Assembly: GCA_017745195.1 (NCBI GenBank)
Contig: JAGHZW010000202.1
Location: forward strand, 21,645 to 74,453
Reading direction: 5' to 3'
Origin: Pseudoxanthomonas sp.
Lineage (GTDB): Bacteria > Pseudomonadota > Gammaproteobacteria > Xanthomonadales > Xanthomonadaceae
Length of the DNA: 52,809 nt
Both the position numbers and the translations under genes were made by a program. Numbering within the stretch: the stretch's first letter is position 1; each line of letters starts with the position of its first letter. Of the stretch, positions 1 through 13,618 are shown one piece after another. A model generated the notes under the pieces. That model searched no databases and was not told the origin of the DNA. It saw nothing but the letters and a program-made list of their open reading frames with translations.

Positions 1-57
1 CCGCCGTTGGTCGACGCCGGCGCAGAAACCACGGGGATTGGCGAGGATGACGTCCAT
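1..57 (-). CDS. ispH: 4-hydroxy-3-methylbut-2-enyl diphosphate reductase, 5' end only
   Basis: Only the first 19 codons lie in the window. The translation reads MDVILANPRGFCAGVDQRR, which is the conserved N-terminus of IspH (LytB). The Cys in GFCAGV is the first of the three cysteines that bind the catalytic [4Fe-4S] cluster. The enzyme makes IPP and DMAPP in the last step of the MEP isoprenoid pathway. It lies 63 bp downstream of lspA on the same strand, a common gammaproteobacterial order. The ATG is the minus-strand codon at 57-55. The gene continues past base 1. Confidence 0.9.
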   Translation of the reverse strand, partial: MDVILANPRGFCAGVDQRR

Positions 58-120
58 GGAATCAGTCGTTGCTGTCGCCGTGGCGACCGGAAGGGACCAG
101 CGCATAGCGTTGCACGGCCA

Positions 121-627
121 TCATGAACCGGCCTTGCCCTTCCTGCCATCGAACAGGCCGAACAGGGCGATGCCGATCGCACCGGCGACGATCGCCGAAT
201 CGGCCAGGTTGAACGATGGCCAGTAATGCCCTCGCCAGTACCACTGGATGAAATCGACGACGTGGCCGTGGACCAGGCGGTCGATGACATTCCCCAGCGC
301 GCCGCCGATCACCAGCGAGTACGGCAGCGCCTGCCGCCAGTCGCCGCGCGGCGTGCGCCACAGCCACCGGCCCAGCAGGCCGCAGATGGCGAAGGCCAGC
401 GCGGTGAAGAACAGCGCCTGCCAGCCACCGGCGTTGGCCAGGAAGCTGAACGCCGCACCGGTGTTGTAGGTGCGATACCAGTTCCAGAAGCCGTCGATCA
501 CCGGCACGGCGGTGTACTCGGGAAGGTTGGCCAGGACCCAGGCCTTGCTCCACTGGTCGAACACGATGATCGCCGCCGACAGCAGCAGCCAGGACATCGC
601 ATTGGGGCGGGGACGTGTGGTCGCCAT
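121..627 (-). CDS. lspA: Lipoprotein signal peptidase (signal peptidase II)
   Basis: A 168-residue inner-membrane aspartyl protease that cleaves signal peptides from diacylglyceryl-modified prolipoproteins. The two catalytic motifs are visible: a [10 protein letters not shown] segment leading to [10 protein letters not shown] (first Asp) and VVDFIQWYW...FNLADSAI (second Asp). Hydrophobic stretches fit four membrane helices. The ATG at 627 ([13 protein letters not shown]) is chosen because a longer open frame to 747 runs into the ileS 3' end and is Arg-rich. The start lies 2 bp after the ileS stop, so it is translated as part of an ileS-lspA-ispH unit. Confidence 0.95.
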   Translation of the reverse strand: MATTRPRPNAMSWLLLSAAIIVFDQWSKAWVLANLPEYTAVPVIDGFWNWYRTYNTGAAFSFLANAGGWQALFFTALAFAICGLLGRWLWRTPRGDWRQALPYSLVIGGALGNVIDRLVHGHVVDFIQWYWRGHYWPSFNLADSAIVAGAIGIALFGLFDGRKGKAGS

Positions 628-629
628 GC

Positions 630-3476
630 TCAGAACCACCTGCGGTCCTCGCCGGGACCCCCGACGTTCGAGACGCAGCGGCCACACAGCTCCGGATGCC
701 CCGGATCCACGCCGACGTCGGCGCGGTGGTGCCAGCAGCGCACGCACTTGGCCTTGGTTGTCGGCTGGGCACTGATGAAGATGTCGTCGGTCTGCGCCGG
801 CACCACGGCCACGTCGCCGCTGATGAACAGGAAGCGCAGCTCTTCGGCCAGCGGCTGCAGGTGCGCGGCGATGTCGGCGCCGGCAGTCACCGTGATCTCG
901 GCCTCCAGCGCGGCACCGATCTGGCCGTTGGCGCGCATCGGCTCGAGCACCTTGGCGACCTGCTCACGCAAGGCCAGCAGGCGGTCGAAATCCTCCGCAC
1001 CCAGCTGCGCATCGGCCGGCAGCGGTGCAAGACCGTCGTACCACGTGGCGAACAGCACGTTGCCCGCACGCTCGCCGCGTTCCGTCGATGCGGGCAAATA
1101 ACCCCACAGCTCGTCGGCGGTGAAGCTCAGCACCGGCGCGATCCAGCGCACGAACGCCTCGGCGATGCGGAACATCGCGCTCTGCGCGCTGCGCCGGCCG
1201 CGCGAGTCCTCGCCCATCGTGTACAGCCGGTCCTTGGTCACGTCCAGGTACAGCGAACCCAGGTCGACGCTGCAGAAGTTCAGCAGCGCCTGGACGATGG
1301 CGGCGAAGTCGTAGCGCTCGTACGCCTCCTTGATTTTCTCCTGGACTTCGAAGGCGCGATGCACGATCCAGCGGTCCAGCGCGACCATGTCCTCCAGCGG
1401 ACGCAGGTCGCGCGCCGGATCGAAGCCATGCAGGTTGGCCAGCAGGAAGCGCGCGGTGTTGCGCAGGCGGCGGTAGGCGTCGGCATTGCGCTTGAGGATC
1501 TCCTGCGACAGCGACATCTCGTTGCTGTAGTCGGCCGAGGCGATCCACAGGCGCAGGATGTCCGCGCCCAGGTTCTTCATGATGTCCTGTGGCTCGATGC
1601 CGTTGCCGAGCGACTTGGACATCTTGCGGCCATGCTCGTCCACGGTGAAGCCGTGGGTCAGGCACTGCCGATACGGCGCGGCCTTGTCGATCGCCACGCC
1701 GGTGAGCAGCGAGGACTGGAACCAGCCGCGGTGCTGGTCCGAGCCCTCCAGGTACAGGTCGGCCGGCTTGCCCAGCCCGCGCTCCAGCAGCACGCCCTCG
1801 TGGGTCACGCCCGAATCGAACCAGACGTCGAGGATGTCGGTGATCTTGTCGTAGTCGGCCGCTTCGGCGCCGAGCAGGTCGGCGGCATCCAGCGTGTACC
1901 AGATGTCGACACCGCCCTGCTCCACCCGGTCGGCGACCTGGCGCATCAGTTCGCTGCTGCGCGGATGCGGCTCGCCGGTCTCGCGGTGCACGAACAGCGC
2001 GATCGGCACGCCCCAGGTACGCTGGCGCGAGATCGTCCAGTCCGGGCGTCCCTCGACCATGCCGGCGATGCGCGCCTTGCCCCACTCCGGGTACCACTTG
2101 ACCGTGTCGATGGCGGCCAGCGCGTCGGCGCGCAGGTTGGCCTGCTCCATCGAGATGAACCACTGCGGCGTAGCGCGGAACGCGATCGGCGTCTTGTGCC
2201 GCCAGCAGTGCGGATAGCTGTGCTCGAGTTTCGTCGCGGCCAGCAATGCACCACTGGCACGCAGCACCTCGACGATCGTGTCGTTGGCCTTCCAGATATG
2301 CAGGCCAGCCAGCTCCACGCCATGCGCGGCCGGCGTCGACGGCAGGTACACGCCACGACCGTCGACCGGATTGAGCTGGGCGGCGGTGTACTTGTCGATC
2401 AGTCCGTAGGCCTTGCCGACCACGTAGTCGTCCTGGCCGTGGCCGGGCGCGGTATGCACCGCGCCGGTGCCGTCCTCGGCCGACACGTGGTCGCCGAGGA
2501 TCGCCGGGATGTCGCGCTCGTCATAGAACGGATGGGCGAACAGCAGGTTCTCCAGCGCCGCGCCCTTGACCCGGCCGTGCACGGTGACGCCAGCCACGCC
2601 ATAGCGTTGCAGCGCGCGCTCGGCCAGCGCGTCGGCCAGCACCAGCCAGCGGCGCTGGCCGTCGCGGGCCGGGCCTTCGACCAGCGCGTACTCGAGGTCC
2701 GGACCCAGCGACACGGCCAGCGAGGCCGGCAGCGTCCATGGCGTGGTGGTCCAGATCGGCAGCGCGACCTCCACATCCGCGGGCACCTGCACGCCGAACG
2801 CCTCGCCCACCGCCTGCGCGTCGCGCGCGGCATAGGCCACGTCGACCGCCGGCGAGACCTTGTCCTGGTATTCGATCTCTGCCTCGGCCAGCGCCGAGCC
2901 GCAGTCGAAGCACCAGTGAACGGGCTTCACGCCGCGGGTGAGATGGCCGTTGTCGACGATCTTGGCCAGCGCGCGGATCTCGTCGGCCTCGAAGCGGAAG
3001 TTCAGCGTCTTGTACGGGTTGTCCCAGTCGCCGATCACGCCCAGGCGCTTGAAGTCCTTGCGCTGGATCTCGATCTGCGACTCGGCGTATTCGCGGCACT
3101 TCTGCCGGAATTCGGTCGCGTCGAGCTTGACCCCGACCTTGCCGAACTTCTTCTCGATGGCGATCTCGATCGGCAGGCCATGGCAGTCCCAGCCCGGGAT
3201 GTACGGCGCATCGAAGCCGGCCAGGTACTTCGACTTGACGATGATGTCCTTGAGGATCTTGTTGACCGCGTGGCCCAGGTGGATCGCGCCGTTGGCGTAC
3301 GGCGGGCCGTCGTGCAGCACGAACAGCGGCCGGCCCTTGGCATTGGCGCGCAGCTGTGCGTACAGGCCATCGGCTTCCCAGCGCGCCAGCGTATCCGGCT
3401 CGCGCTTGGGCAGGTCGCCGCGCATCGGGAAATCCGTGGCCGGCAGGTGGAGGGTGGCTTTGTAGTCTTGGGTCAC
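630..3476 (-). CDS. ileS: Isoleucyl-tRNA synthetase
   Basis: A 948-residue class I aminoacyl-tRNA synthetase of full bacterial length, charging tRNA-Ile in the cytosol. HIGH motif is HLGH at residues 66-69, KMSKS at 618-622. The C-terminal zinc knuckle is formed by C911, C914, C931 and C934. The connective peptide 1 editing domain lies between HIGH and KMSKS. Translation starts at GTG (3476), 5 bp after the ribF stop, and no in-frame ATG lies nearby upstream. It forms part of a ribF-ileS-lspA-ispH order well known in proteobacteria, on one strand with murJ upstream. Confidence 0.97.
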   Translation of the reverse strand: MTQDYKATLHLPATDFPMRGDLPKREPDTLARWEADGLYAQLRANAKGRPLFVLHDGPPYANGAIHLGHAVNKILKDIIVKSKYLAGFDAPYIPGWDCHGLPIEIAIEKKFGKVGVKLDATEFRQKCREYAESQIEIQRKDFKRLGVIGDWDNPYKTLNFRFEADEIRALAKIVDNGHLTRGVKPVHWCFDCGSALAEAEIEYQDKVSPAVDVAYAARDAQAVGEAFGVQVPADVEVALPIWTTTPWTLPASLAVSLGPDLEYALVEGPARDGQRRWLVLADALAERALQRYGVAGVTVHGRVKGAALENLLFAHPFYDERDIPAILGDHVSAEDGTGAVHTAPGHGQDDYVVGKAYGLIDKYTAAQLNPVDGRGVYLPSTPAAHGVELAGLHIWKANDTIVEVLRASGALLAATKLEHSYPHCWRHKTPIAFRATPQWFISMEQANLRADALAAIDTVKWYPEWGKARIAGMVEGRPDWTISRQRTWGVPIALFVHRETGEPHPRSSELMRQVADRVEQGGVDIWYTLDAADLLGAEAADYDKITDILDVWFDSGVTHEGVLLERGLGKPADLYLEGSDQHRGWFQSSLLTGVAIDKAAPYRQCLTHGFTVDEHGRKMSKSLGNGIEPQDIMKNLGADILRLWIASADYSNEMSLSQEILKRNADAYRRLRNTARFLLANLHGFDPARDLRPLEDMVALDRWIVHRAFEVQEKIKEAYERYDFAAIVQALLNFCSVDLGSLYLDVTKDRLYTMGEDSRGRRSAQSAMFRIAEAFVRWIAPVLSFTADELWGYLPASTERGERAGNVLFATWYDGLAPLPADAQLGAEDFDRLLALREQVAKVLEPMRANGQIGAALEAEITVTAGADIAAHLQPLAEELRFLFISGDVAVVPAQTDDIFISAQPTTKAKCVRCWHHRADVGVDPGHPELCGRCVSNVGGPGEDRRWF

Positions 3477-3481
3477 GGCGT

Positions 3482-4501
3482 CTACCGTCGCGCGGCGGTC
3501 TGGTGGTATTCGGGATGCGGCACGCAGTCCGCACGGTCATCGCCGGCACCGGGGCGTGCGGGCTTCTGCGAGGGACTGCCACTCAACATGCGACGGGCCT
3601 CGGCCGCGTCGTGGTGCATCTGTGCGGTCAGTGCCGGCAGATCGGGGAATTTTTCTTCATCGCGCAGCTTGGCGACGAATTCGACCTGCAGGTGGCGCCC
3701 GTACAGGTCGCCGGCGAAATCGAACAGGTGCGCTTCCAGCAGCGGCTCCACGCCTTCGACCGTGGGCCGGGTGCCGAAGCTCGATACCGAGGGCCACGGC
3801 TGCGGCCCGGCGCCATGCACCCAGGTCGCGTAGATGCCGGACAGCGCCGGCGTCTTCGGGAAGCGCAGGTTGGCGGTCGGGAAACCGAGCGTGCGCCCGA
3901 GCTGGCGTCCGCGCACCACGCGTCCGCCGATGGCGTACGGGCGGCCGAGCAGTGTCGCCGCACGGCCGAAGTCGCCGCCGACCAAGGCCTCGCGGATGCG
4001 GGTGCTGGACACGCGCTCGCCATGGACGTGCACCGGCTCGATCTCGCCCGCGCCGAAGCCCAGTTCCGCACCCATCGCCTGCAGCAGGCCGAGGTCGCCA
4101 GCGCGGCGGTGGCCGAAGCGGAACTCCGGTCCGATCCAGACTTCGCGCGCACCCAGTCGCCCGGCCAGCACGCGGCGGACGAAGTCCTCCGCCGACATCG
4201 CCGCGAGGATGGCATTGAAGCGCAGCAGGCCCAGGTGGTCGACGCCCAGCGCGAACAGGCCGTCGACCCGGTCGCGCGGAAGGGTCAGCCGCGGAGGCGG
4301 GTTGGCCCGGGCGAAGAACTCGCGCGGCAACGGCTCGAAACTCAGCGCCACCGCCGGCACGCCCAGTACCCGCGCACGCGCCACCGCGTGGCGCACCAGC
4401 GCCTCATGGCCCAGGTGGAGGCCGTCGAAGGCGCCGATGCAGACCACGCTGCCGTGCGGGCACAACGACCCGCCATCGACGTCACGGAACAGCCTGCTCA
4501 T
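3482..4501 (-). CDS. ribF: Bifunctional riboflavin kinase / FAD synthetase
   Basis: A 339-residue enzyme that phosphorylates riboflavin to FMN and adenylylates FMN to FAD. The N-terminal nucleotidyltransferase half shows the HIGH-like motif [13 protein letters not shown] near residue 25 and the SSTRIREAL segment near residue 165. The C-terminal riboflavin kinase half shows [11 protein letters not shown] and a long acidic/hydrophobic end. The last 25 or so residues (Pro/Arg/His rich) look like a lineage-specific tail. The ATG is at 4501; 101 bp separate it from the murJ stop, and the ileS GTG follows after 5 bp. Confidence 0.95.
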   Translation of the reverse strand: MSRLFRDVDGGSLCPHGSVVCIGAFDGLHLGHEALVRHAVARARVLGVPAVALSFEPLPREFFARANPPPRLTLPRDRVDGLFALGVDHLGLLRFNAILAAMSAEDFVRRVLAGRLGAREVWIGPEFRFGHRRAGDLGLLQAMGAELGFGAGEIEPVHVHGERVSSTRIREALVGGDFGRAATLLGRPYAIGGRVVRGRQLGRTLGFPTANLRFPKTPALSGIYATWVHGAGPQPWPSVSSFGTRPTVEGVEPLLEAHLFDFAGDLYGRHLQVEFVAKLRDEEKFPDLPALTAQMHHDAAEARRMLSGSPSQKPARPGAGDDRADCVPHPEYHQTAARR

Positions 4502-4602
4502 TCCAGGAAGGTATGCGGCCGGGGCGAGCCGGTCCGGTCATTGAGATAAGACGTTGAAGTATAGCGGCTCACCACCCTGCCCCGGCCGTCCGGCCGCCGC
4601 GA

Positions 4603-6210
4603 TCAGGGCTCGCGCAGATGGCGCAGCCGCAGGCCCAGGCCCAGCAGCGCGACGGCATACACCGCGCCACCTCCGCCCACCAGCAGCGCCAGCCAGCCGA
4701 TCCGCGGCCACAGGGCGATCCGGGTGAAGTCAGGCGCCCAGTGCAGGACCACCAGCAGCGCCGCGGACATCGCCGCGCAGGCCAGCAGCAGCCGCAGCAG
4801 GTACGCCCCCCAGCCCGGGGAACGCTGGTAGAGACCGGTGCGACGCAGCCACCAGGCCAGCAGGCCGACGTTGATGTAGCTGGCCAGTGCGCTGGCGATG
4901 CCCAGCGCCAGGTGCAGGCCCGGCGTCCGCGCCAGGGCTTCCCACACGCCCAGTGCCTTGGCCTCGGCCGGCACCATCAGCCAGTACAGCAGCGCCAGGA
5001 TCGCGATGTTGAGCACCATGTTCGCCACCAGCGCGGCGATGCCGGCCCGTACCGGCGTGCGGGTGTCCTGGCGCGAATAGAACGCCGGCAGCAACACCTT
5101 CACCAGGGCGAACGCCGGCAGGCCGAAGCTCAGGCCGAACACCGACAGCGCCGCCATCCGGGTATCGAAGTCGGTGAAGCGGCCGTGCTGGAACAGGGTC
5201 GCCACCAGCGGCTCGGCCAGCAGCATCAGGCCCAGCGTGGCCGGCGCGGCGATCAGCAGGGTCGTGCGCAGGCCCCAGTCGAGCGCGCCGGAAAACGCGG
5301 CGCCATCGCTGCGGACATGGTGCCGGGTCAGCGCCGGCAGGATCACCGTGCCCAGCGCCACGCCGATCAGCCCCAGCGGCAGCTCCAGGAACCGGTCGGC
5401 CTGCGACAGCCAGGTCTGCGAGCCGACGAACAGGAACGATGCGATCACTGTATCCAGCAGCAGGTTGATCTGCGCCACCGACGACCCGAACAGGGTCGGC
5501 ACCATCAGCCGCATCACCTTGCGCACGTCGGCGTGGCGCCAGCCCCAGCGCGGCAGCGCCAGCAGGTCGATCCCGCGCAGCGCCGGCAACTGGAACAGCA
5601 GCTGCAGGATGCCCGCCGCCAGCACCGCCCAGCCCATCGCCAGGATCGGCACCTCCAGCAGCGGCGCCAGCCACAGCGCACCGGCGATCATGCACAGGTT
5701 GAGGATGACCGGGGTCAGTGCCGGCAGGGCGAAACGGTGGAAGCTGTTGAGCGCGCCACCGGCCAGCGCGGTCAGCGACACGAACAGCACGAAGGGGAAG
5801 GTCAGCCGCAGCATCTCGATGATCAGCTGCAGCTTGTCCGGGTCACGCAGCGAGCCGGGGTTGAACAGCATCGCCACCTGCGGCGTGAAGATCAGCCCCA
5901 GCGCGGTGACGACCAGCAGCACGCCACCCAGGGTGCCCGATACCCGTGACATCAGTTCCCGCAGATCGGCGTGCGGGCGGGTCTCCTTGACCTCGGTGAA
6001 GACCGGCACGAACGCCGTCGAGAACGAGCCTTCGGCGAACAGGCGGCGCAGGAAATTGGGGACCCGGAACGCGACCCAGAACGCATCGGTCGCCGCGCTG
6101 GCACCGAAGGCGCTGTTGATCGCCATGTCCCGGGCCAGGCCCAGCACCCGCGAAACCATGGTCATCGAGCTGAACGAGAGCAGCCCGCGCAGCATCCGCG
6201 GCGAACTCAT
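4603..6210 (-). CDS. murJ: Lipid II flippase MurJ (MviN family)
   Basis: A 535-residue polytopic inner-membrane protein of the MOP exporter superfamily, which flips lipid II to the periplasm for peptidoglycan synthesis. It has about 14 hydrophobic segments and the conserved N-terminal signature SRVLGLARD...[16 protein letters not shown], including the charged residues essential in MurJ. The frame is open to 6267, but ATG 6210 (MSSPRMLRG) is preceded by AAGGGGGG at good spacing and matches the usual MurJ N-terminus. It is divergent from rpsT with 122 bp between start codons, the common gammaproteobacterial arrangement. Confidence 0.95.
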   Translation of the reverse strand: MSSPRMLRGLLSFSSMTMVSRVLGLARDMAINSAFGASAATDAFWVAFRVPNFLRRLFAEGSFSTAFVPVFTEVKETRPHADLRELMSRVSGTLGGVLLVVTALGLIFTPQVAMLFNPGSLRDPDKLQLIIEMLRLTFPFVLFVSLTALAGGALNSFHRFALPALTPVILNLCMIAGALWLAPLLEVPILAMGWAVLAAGILQLLFQLPALRGIDLLALPRWGWRHADVRKVMRLMVPTLFGSSVAQINLLLDTVIASFLFVGSQTWLSQADRFLELPLGLIGVALGTVILPALTRHHVRSDGAAFSGALDWGLRTTLLIAAPATLGLMLLAEPLVATLFQHGRFTDFDTRMAALSVFGLSFGLPAFALVKVLLPAFYSRQDTRTPVRAGIAALVANMVLNIAILALLYWLMVPAEAKALGVWEALARTPGLHLALGIASALASYINVGLLAWWLRRTGLYQRSPGWGAYLLRLLLACAAMSAALLVVLHWAPDFTRIALWPRIGWLALLVGGGGAVYAVALLGLGLRLRHLREP

Positions 6211-6255
6211 CGGCAGCCCCCCTTGACAAGCCGGATTTCCCACCACTGGTGACTC

Positions 6256-6284
6256 TTGACCGGACATTCGATTACCTGCATACT
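6256..6284 (+). promoter_or_regulatory. Sigma-70 promoter of rpsT
   Basis: TTGACC (6256-6261) and CATACT (6279-6284) are separated by 17 bp. Transcription from about 6291 would give a leader of about 42 nt ending at the GTG start of rpsT. Prediction from sequence only. Confidence 0.65.
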
Positions 6285-6332
6285 TTCGCGCTTGTTTTTT
6301 CCATCCCTACAGTTTTTCAGGAATCCACCGCC

Positions 6333-6602
6333 GTGGCCAACATCAAGTCCGCCAAGAAGCGCGCCAAGCAGACGGTCGTTCGCAATGCGCGCAACGCTGC
6401 CCAGCGTTCGCAGCTCCGCACCGCCGTCAAGAAGGTCCTCAAGGCCCTGGACGCCAACGACGCCCCGGGCGCCGAGGCGGCCTTCGCCGTCGCCCAGCCG
6501 ATCCTGGACCGCTTCAGTGCGCGCGGCCTGATCCACAAGAACAAGGCCGCCCGCCACAAGAGCCGCCTGACCGCCCGCATCAAGGCGATCAAGGCCGCCT
6601 GA
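6333..6602 (+). CDS. rpsT: 30S ribosomal protein S20
   Basis: An 89-residue, Lys/Arg/Ala-rich small ribosomal subunit protein with the typical start [12 protein letters not shown] and C-terminus [12 protein letters not shown]. The reading frame is open far upstream, but the family N-terminus is reached only at GTG 6333, so a non-ATG start is used. AGGA at 6319-6322 is a weak, rather distant ribosome binding site. E. coli rpsT also has a weak non-ATG start (UUG), linked to autoregulation by S20. A strong terminator follows 50 bp after the stop. Confidence 0.96.
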   Translation: MANIKSAKKRAKQTVVRNARNAAQRSQLRTAVKKVLKALDANDAPGAEAAFAVAQPILDRFSARGLIHKNKAARHKSRLTARIKAIKAA

Positions 6603-6651
6603 TACCCGCTTCGCGGCCTGCGGGCCGCGACCGCGAGTGTGGCGAGCAATG

Positions 6652-6678
6652 AAAAACCCGGCTGAAGCCGGGTTTTTT
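6652..6678. terminator. Bidirectional intrinsic terminator between rpsT and obgE
   Basis: AACCCGGC (6655-6662), loop TGAA, GCCGGGTT (6667-6674), with T6 to the right and A5 to the left. It therefore works for rpsT on the plus strand and obgE on the minus strand, which converge here. Confidence 0.9.
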
Positions 6679-6696
6679 GCTGTCTGGAATCCGGCG

Positions 6697-7764
<1,068 letters not shown>

Positions 7765-7864
7765 TCAGAGATGAGGGTGCCGGCAACCGGCACAGTCTAC
7801 CGGGCCGCGCCTGGGCGATCCGGAAGGGAGGGAACGATGGCTTCCGCCGCTCGCACCGCAAATG

Positions 7865-7890
7865 GAAAGCCCCGCCGGAGCGGGGCTTTC
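7865..7890 (-). terminator. Hairpin terminator after rpmA
   Basis: GAAAGCCCCGC (7865-7875), loop CGGA, GCGGGGCTTTC (7880-7890): 11 perfect pairs. On the minus strand it is 50 bp past the rpmA stop. The U tract is short (CUUUCCAUUU), so some read-through into obgE is plausible. Confidence 0.7.
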
Positions 7891-7939
7891 GTTGCGCCAG
7901 GCCAGCTTGGGACATGCCGCGCCAAGGCGCGGCATGCGA

Positions 7940-8200
7940 TCAGGCTTCGGCGACGACGCTGACGGTGCGGCGCTTGGCAGCGCCCTTGGTCGAGAACTCG
8001 ACCTTGCCGTCGACCAGCGCGAACAGGGTGTGGTCGCGGCCCAGGCCGACGCCGGCGCCCGGATGGAACTGGGTGCCGCGCTGACGAACGATGATGTTGC
8101 CGGCTTCGACGGCCTGGCCGCCGAACAGCTTCACGCCCAGGTACTTCGGGTTGGAGTCGCGGCCGTTGCGGGTCGAACCACCAGCCTTTTTATGTGCCAT
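7940..8200 (-). CDS. rpmA: 50S ribosomal protein L27
   Basis: An 86-residue protein of normal L27 length. The N-terminus [16 protein letters not shown] reaches the peptidyl transferase centre in the ribosome. There is no cleavable extension of the Firmicutes type. It lies 12 bp downstream of rplU, in the universal L21-L27 operon. Confidence 0.98.
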   Translation of the reverse strand: MAHKKAGGSTRNGRDSNPKYLGVKLFGGQAVEAGNIIVRQRGTQFHPGAGVGLGRDHTLFALVDGKVEFSTKGAAKRRTVSVVAEA

Positions 8201-8212
8201 GACTGCTTCTCC

Positions 8213-8530
8213 TTACTTGTTGCCACCGGCAATGCCGGTGATCTCGATTTCGGTGTAGTACTGACGGTGGCCCTGCCGCTTCATGTGGTGCTTGCGGCGG
8301 CGGAACTTGATGATGCGGACCTTGTCGGCGCGGCCATGGGCCACGACCTTGGCGGTCACGCTCGCGCCCGAGAGCGCGTCACCGACCTTGATCCCGTCGC
8401 TGTCGCCCAGCAGCAGGATGTTGTCGAACTTGATCTCGCTGCCGGCTTCGACCTCGAGCTTTTCGACGCGGAGCGTTTCGCCCTGCGCCACGCGGTATTG
8501 CTTACCGCCGGTTACCAGAACTGCGTACAT
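8213..8530 (-). CDS. rplU: 50S ribosomal protein L21
   Basis: A 105-residue 23S rRNA-binding protein. The L21 signature is visible: [18 protein letters not shown] at the start and [16 protein letters not shown] near the C-terminus. ATG 8530 is chosen because the family begins at MYAV; the open frame extends 14 codons further into the leader. A TATAAT promoter lies about 63 bp upstream, and rpmA follows after 12 bp. Confidence 0.97.
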   Translation of the reverse strand: MYAVLVTGGKQYRVAQGETLRVEKLEVEAGSEIKFDNILLLGDSDGIKVGDALSGASVTAKVVAHGRADKVRIIKFRRRKHHMKRQGHRQYYTEIEITGIAGGNK

Positions 8531-8592
8531 GACCAGGCATTCCTCTGTAGTTATTGTGGTCGCTGCCGCCATCGAGGGCGGACAGAAGCGGG

Positions 8593-8622
8593 ATTATAAG
8601 GATTTCAGCCGCTTAGACGCAA
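8593..8622 (-). promoter_or_regulatory. Sigma-70 promoter of rplU-rpmA
   Basis: On the minus strand a perfect TATAAT (8598-8593) is preceded 18 bp upstream by TTGCGT (8622-8617). It gives a leader of about 55 nt before the rplU ATG, room for r-protein feedback control, although I cannot identify a specific fold. Confidence 0.75.
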
Positions 8623-8882
8623 CCTGCCCCATGGACCACAAGGCGGGGACCCTGGTCCGTTCAGCTTCACCACCGTCCGCGCCTGCGCGAGCTGGCCGGG
8701 ACCTGCGCCCGCGTCGCCGCTGGAGGCCGGCCGACCGCCGGATAAACGCCCGGCAGACAAGCATTTCCGGGCAGGCATCCGGGCTGGCAATTCCGCCAAT
8801 TGCCCCCAAATCGGGAGGCCGGTAGGCTGATCGATTGGTCGCTTGCCGGCCTTCCCCAGCCCCCCAACGGACCCCCTGCCCG
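8623..8882. other. rplU/uvrA divergent intergenic region with a 7-bp inverted repeat
   Basis: No credible gene is present. The open frames across it are shadows with no family resemblance. The notable element is GGCAATT (8786-8792), spacer CCGCC, AATTGCC (8798-8804), lying about 80 bp before the uvrA ATG. uvrA is an SOS gene in many bacteria, so an operator is a reasonable guess, but the repeat does not match the E. coli LexA box (CTG-N10-CAG). Confidence 0.35.
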
Positions 8883-11818
<2,936 letters not shown>

Positions 11819-11822
<4 letters not shown>

Positions 11823-12250
11823 GCGACACTCCGGCGCAGGCCGCCCCCACGGCGCCGAAGCAGCTGGCCCGCATCCCGATGAGCGTGCGCTGGCGCGACA
11901 TGGACGCGATGGGCCACGTCAACAACGCCAAGTACGTGTCGTACCTGGAAGAGGCGCGCGTGCGCTGGATGCTCGGCGTGCCCGGCGTGTCGATGACCGA
12001 CCGCATCGCACCGGTGGTGGCAGCGACCAACGTCAACTACCGCGCGCCGATCGTGTGGCCGAACGATGTCGTGGTCGAGCTGTTCGTCGAGCGGCTGGGC
12101 AACAGCAGCGTGACCATCGGCCATCGCATCGTCGACCAGAAGGACGAATCGGTGCTGTATTCGGACGGGAACGTGGTGGTGGTCTGGATGGACACGCAGA
12201 CCGGCAGGAGCGCTCCGTTGCCCGAGGCGATCCGCAACGCTTCGGCCTGA
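11819..12250 (+). CDS. Acyl-CoA thioesterase, hotdog fold (4HBT/FadM-YbgC type)
   Basis: A 143-residue protein with the 4HBT signature [20 protein letters not shown], in which the Asp of DMDAMGHVN is the usual catalytic residue. Family members hydrolyse acyl-CoA thioesters in the cytosol. The natural substrate cannot be read from the sequence. It overlaps the uvrA stop by ATGA, so the two are translationally coupled although their roles are unrelated. The first 18 residues are an Ala/Pro-rich extension. Confidence 0.88.
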
Positions 12251-12267
12251 CTGATCCACGCGGACGC

Positions 12268-12290
12268 GGGCCCGGATATGCGCCGGGCCC
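12268..12290. terminator. Hairpin between convergent thioesterase and PCuAC genes
   Basis: GGGCCCGG (12268-12275), 7-nt loop ATATGCG, CCGGGCCC (12283-12290). The stem is very stable, but neither side has a U tract, so efficiency as an intrinsic terminator is uncertain. Confidence 0.5.
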
Positions 12291-12309
12291 ATGGCGACGG
12301 GTCGTGGAC

Positions 12310-12783
12310 CTAGTGGGCGTGCGCCGGCTCCGGCGCCGTCCTGCGCACCTGCAGCTCGGCGGCCACCTGGTGGCCATCGGCCAGCACCAGCACCAGCGGC
12401 ACCCGCTCGCCGTCGGCCAGCACCGCATCGGGCTGCATCAGCATCAGGTGCAGTCCACCCGGCGCCAGCACCGCCTCGCCACCCGGCGTGAGCGGCAGCC
12501 GTTCGACCTCGCGCATGCGGCTGACACCGTCGACCACCTGCGTCTCGTGCAGCGACACATCGCCGAAGCGCGGGCTGCGCACGGCCACTACGGCCTGCGC
12601 CGTCACACATCCGTTGATGATGCGACCGAAGCCGGCAAGCATCGTCGGCCGTGGCACGGGCGACAAGCGGATCCAGCCATCCCGCACAGCCAGGCAGCCG
12701 GCATCGGCGGGGGTCGGCGCCGCCGCGAACGCGAGGCCGGGCAGCAACAGCAGTGCGGTAAACAGGGTCGATCGGATATGCAT
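12310..12783 (-). CDS. Periplasmic copper chaperone, PCu(A)C family
   Basis: A 157-residue exported protein. Residues 1-20 form a signal peptide (LLLLPGLAFA then A). The PCu(A)C copper-binding pattern H-x10-M-x21-H-x-M is met exactly by H79, M90, H112 and M114. Such proteins deliver Cu(I) to periplasmic sites, typically the CuA centre of cytochrome oxidase, often with Sco. Here the gene stands alone, convergent with the thioesterase and divergent from a crotonase (44 bp apart). Two extra cysteines (C30, C59) lie outside the motif and could form a disulfide. The His-containing tail PAHAH may add a metal site. Confidence 0.88.
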   Translation of the reverse strand: MHIRSTLFTALLLLPGLAFAAAPTPADAGCLAVRDGWIRLSPVPRPTMLAGFGRIINGCVTAQAVVAVRSPRFGDVSLHETQVVDGVSRMREVERLPLTPGGEAVLAPGGLHLMLMQPDAVLADGERVPLVLVLADGHQVAAELQVRRTAPEPAHAH

Positions 12784-12827
12784 GGGCCTATGATACCGGC
12801 ACCCTTCATGCGCTTCCCTGACCGCCG

Positions 12828-13607
12828 ATGAGCACGCAACTGCAGATCACCGAACACGGCCGCATCCGCGAACTGCAGCTGGCGCGGCCGCCGGTCAACG
12901 CGCTCGACGGCACGTTGTGCCGCGCACTGATCGCCGCCCTCGACGCCGCCGTGGCCGATGGCGCGGACGCGGTCGTGCTGTCGGGTGCGCCGGGCATCTT
13001 CTCGGCCGGGCTCGACGTGCCGTTCCTGTTGTCGCTCGGCGAGGACCGGCATGCGTTGCGCGCGGCGTGGGGTTCGTTCTTCGGCGCCGCGCGTGCGCTG
13101 GCGGGACTGCGCATCCCGGTGGTCGCGGCGATCACCGGCCATTCGCCCGCGGGCGGTTGCGTGCTGTCGCTGTGCTGCGACTACCGGGTGATGGCCCGCT
13201 CGAACGACCCGGAAAAGCCATACGCGATCGGCATGAACGAAACCCAGGTCGGCCTGGCCGTGCCCGATGGCGCACAGCAGCTCATGCGCCGCGTCGTGGG
13301 CCGGCACCGCGCCGAGCGACTGCTGGTCGCCGGCCGCATGGTCCCGGCCGAGGAGGCGTTGCGGCTGGGCCTGGTCGACGAGCTGGCCGCGCTCGACGAC
13401 GTGGTGCCGCGCGCGCTCATCTGGGTGCAGGAGCTTCTGCGCCTGCCGCGCGCGCCGATGCTGCAGACCCGCGCACTCGCCCGCGCCGACCTGGTGCAGG
13501 CGCTGGATCCGGAACACCTGCACCTGGACCGCTTCGTCGACGGCTGGTACGAACCCGACACCCAGGCCGGACTGCACGCGCTGCTGGCGAAACTCGGCAA
13601 GCGCTGA
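12828..13607 (+). CDS. Enoyl-CoA hydratase/isomerase family protein (crotonase fold)
   Basis: A 259-residue crotonase. The oxyanion-hole segments are visible: IFSAGLDVPFLL in the first half and ITGHSPAGGCVLSLCCDYRVM in the second. The catalytic-Glu region (NETQVGLAVPDG) resembles dodecenoyl-CoA isomerase-like members more than classical hydratases, which carry two Glu. It probably acts on an enoyl-CoA, reaction uncertain. It is convergent with a LysR gene 4 bp away, and the stop codon is inside a hairpin. Confidence 0.82.
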   Translation: MSTQLQITEHGRIRELQLARPPVNALDGTLCRALIAALDAAVADGADAVVLSGAPGIFSAGLDVPFLLSLGEDRHALRAAWGSFFGAARALAGLRIPVVAAITGHSPAGGCVLSLCCDYRVMARSNDPEKPYAIGMNETQVGLAVPDGAQQLMRRVVGRHRAERLLVAGRMVPAEEALRLGLVDELAALDDVVPRALIWVQELLRLPRAPMLQTRALARADLVQALDPEHLHLDRFVDGWYEPDTQAGLHALLAKLGKR

Positions 13608-13618
13608 CGCCTCAGCGC
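13601..13618. terminator. Stop-codon palindrome between crotonase and lysR
   Basis: GCGCTGA (13601-13607), loop CGCC, TCAGCGC (13612-13618). The TGA on the left is the crotonase stop; the TCA on the right is the lysR stop read on the other strand. No U tract. Confidence 0.5.

Noticed and set aside
62-772. 236-codon minus-strand frame overlapping lspA
   Set aside because: Out of frame with lspA, Arg/Gly/Ala-rich, and covers the well-supported lspA. The short piece before ispH (about 20 codons) has no supporting signal.
615-3833. Open frame of 1072 codons on the plus strand opposite ileS and ribF
   Set aside because: Its translation is compositionally biased (His/Arg/Gln/Val) with no family motifs and it mirrors ileS codons. 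High GC at third positions creates long antisense frames.
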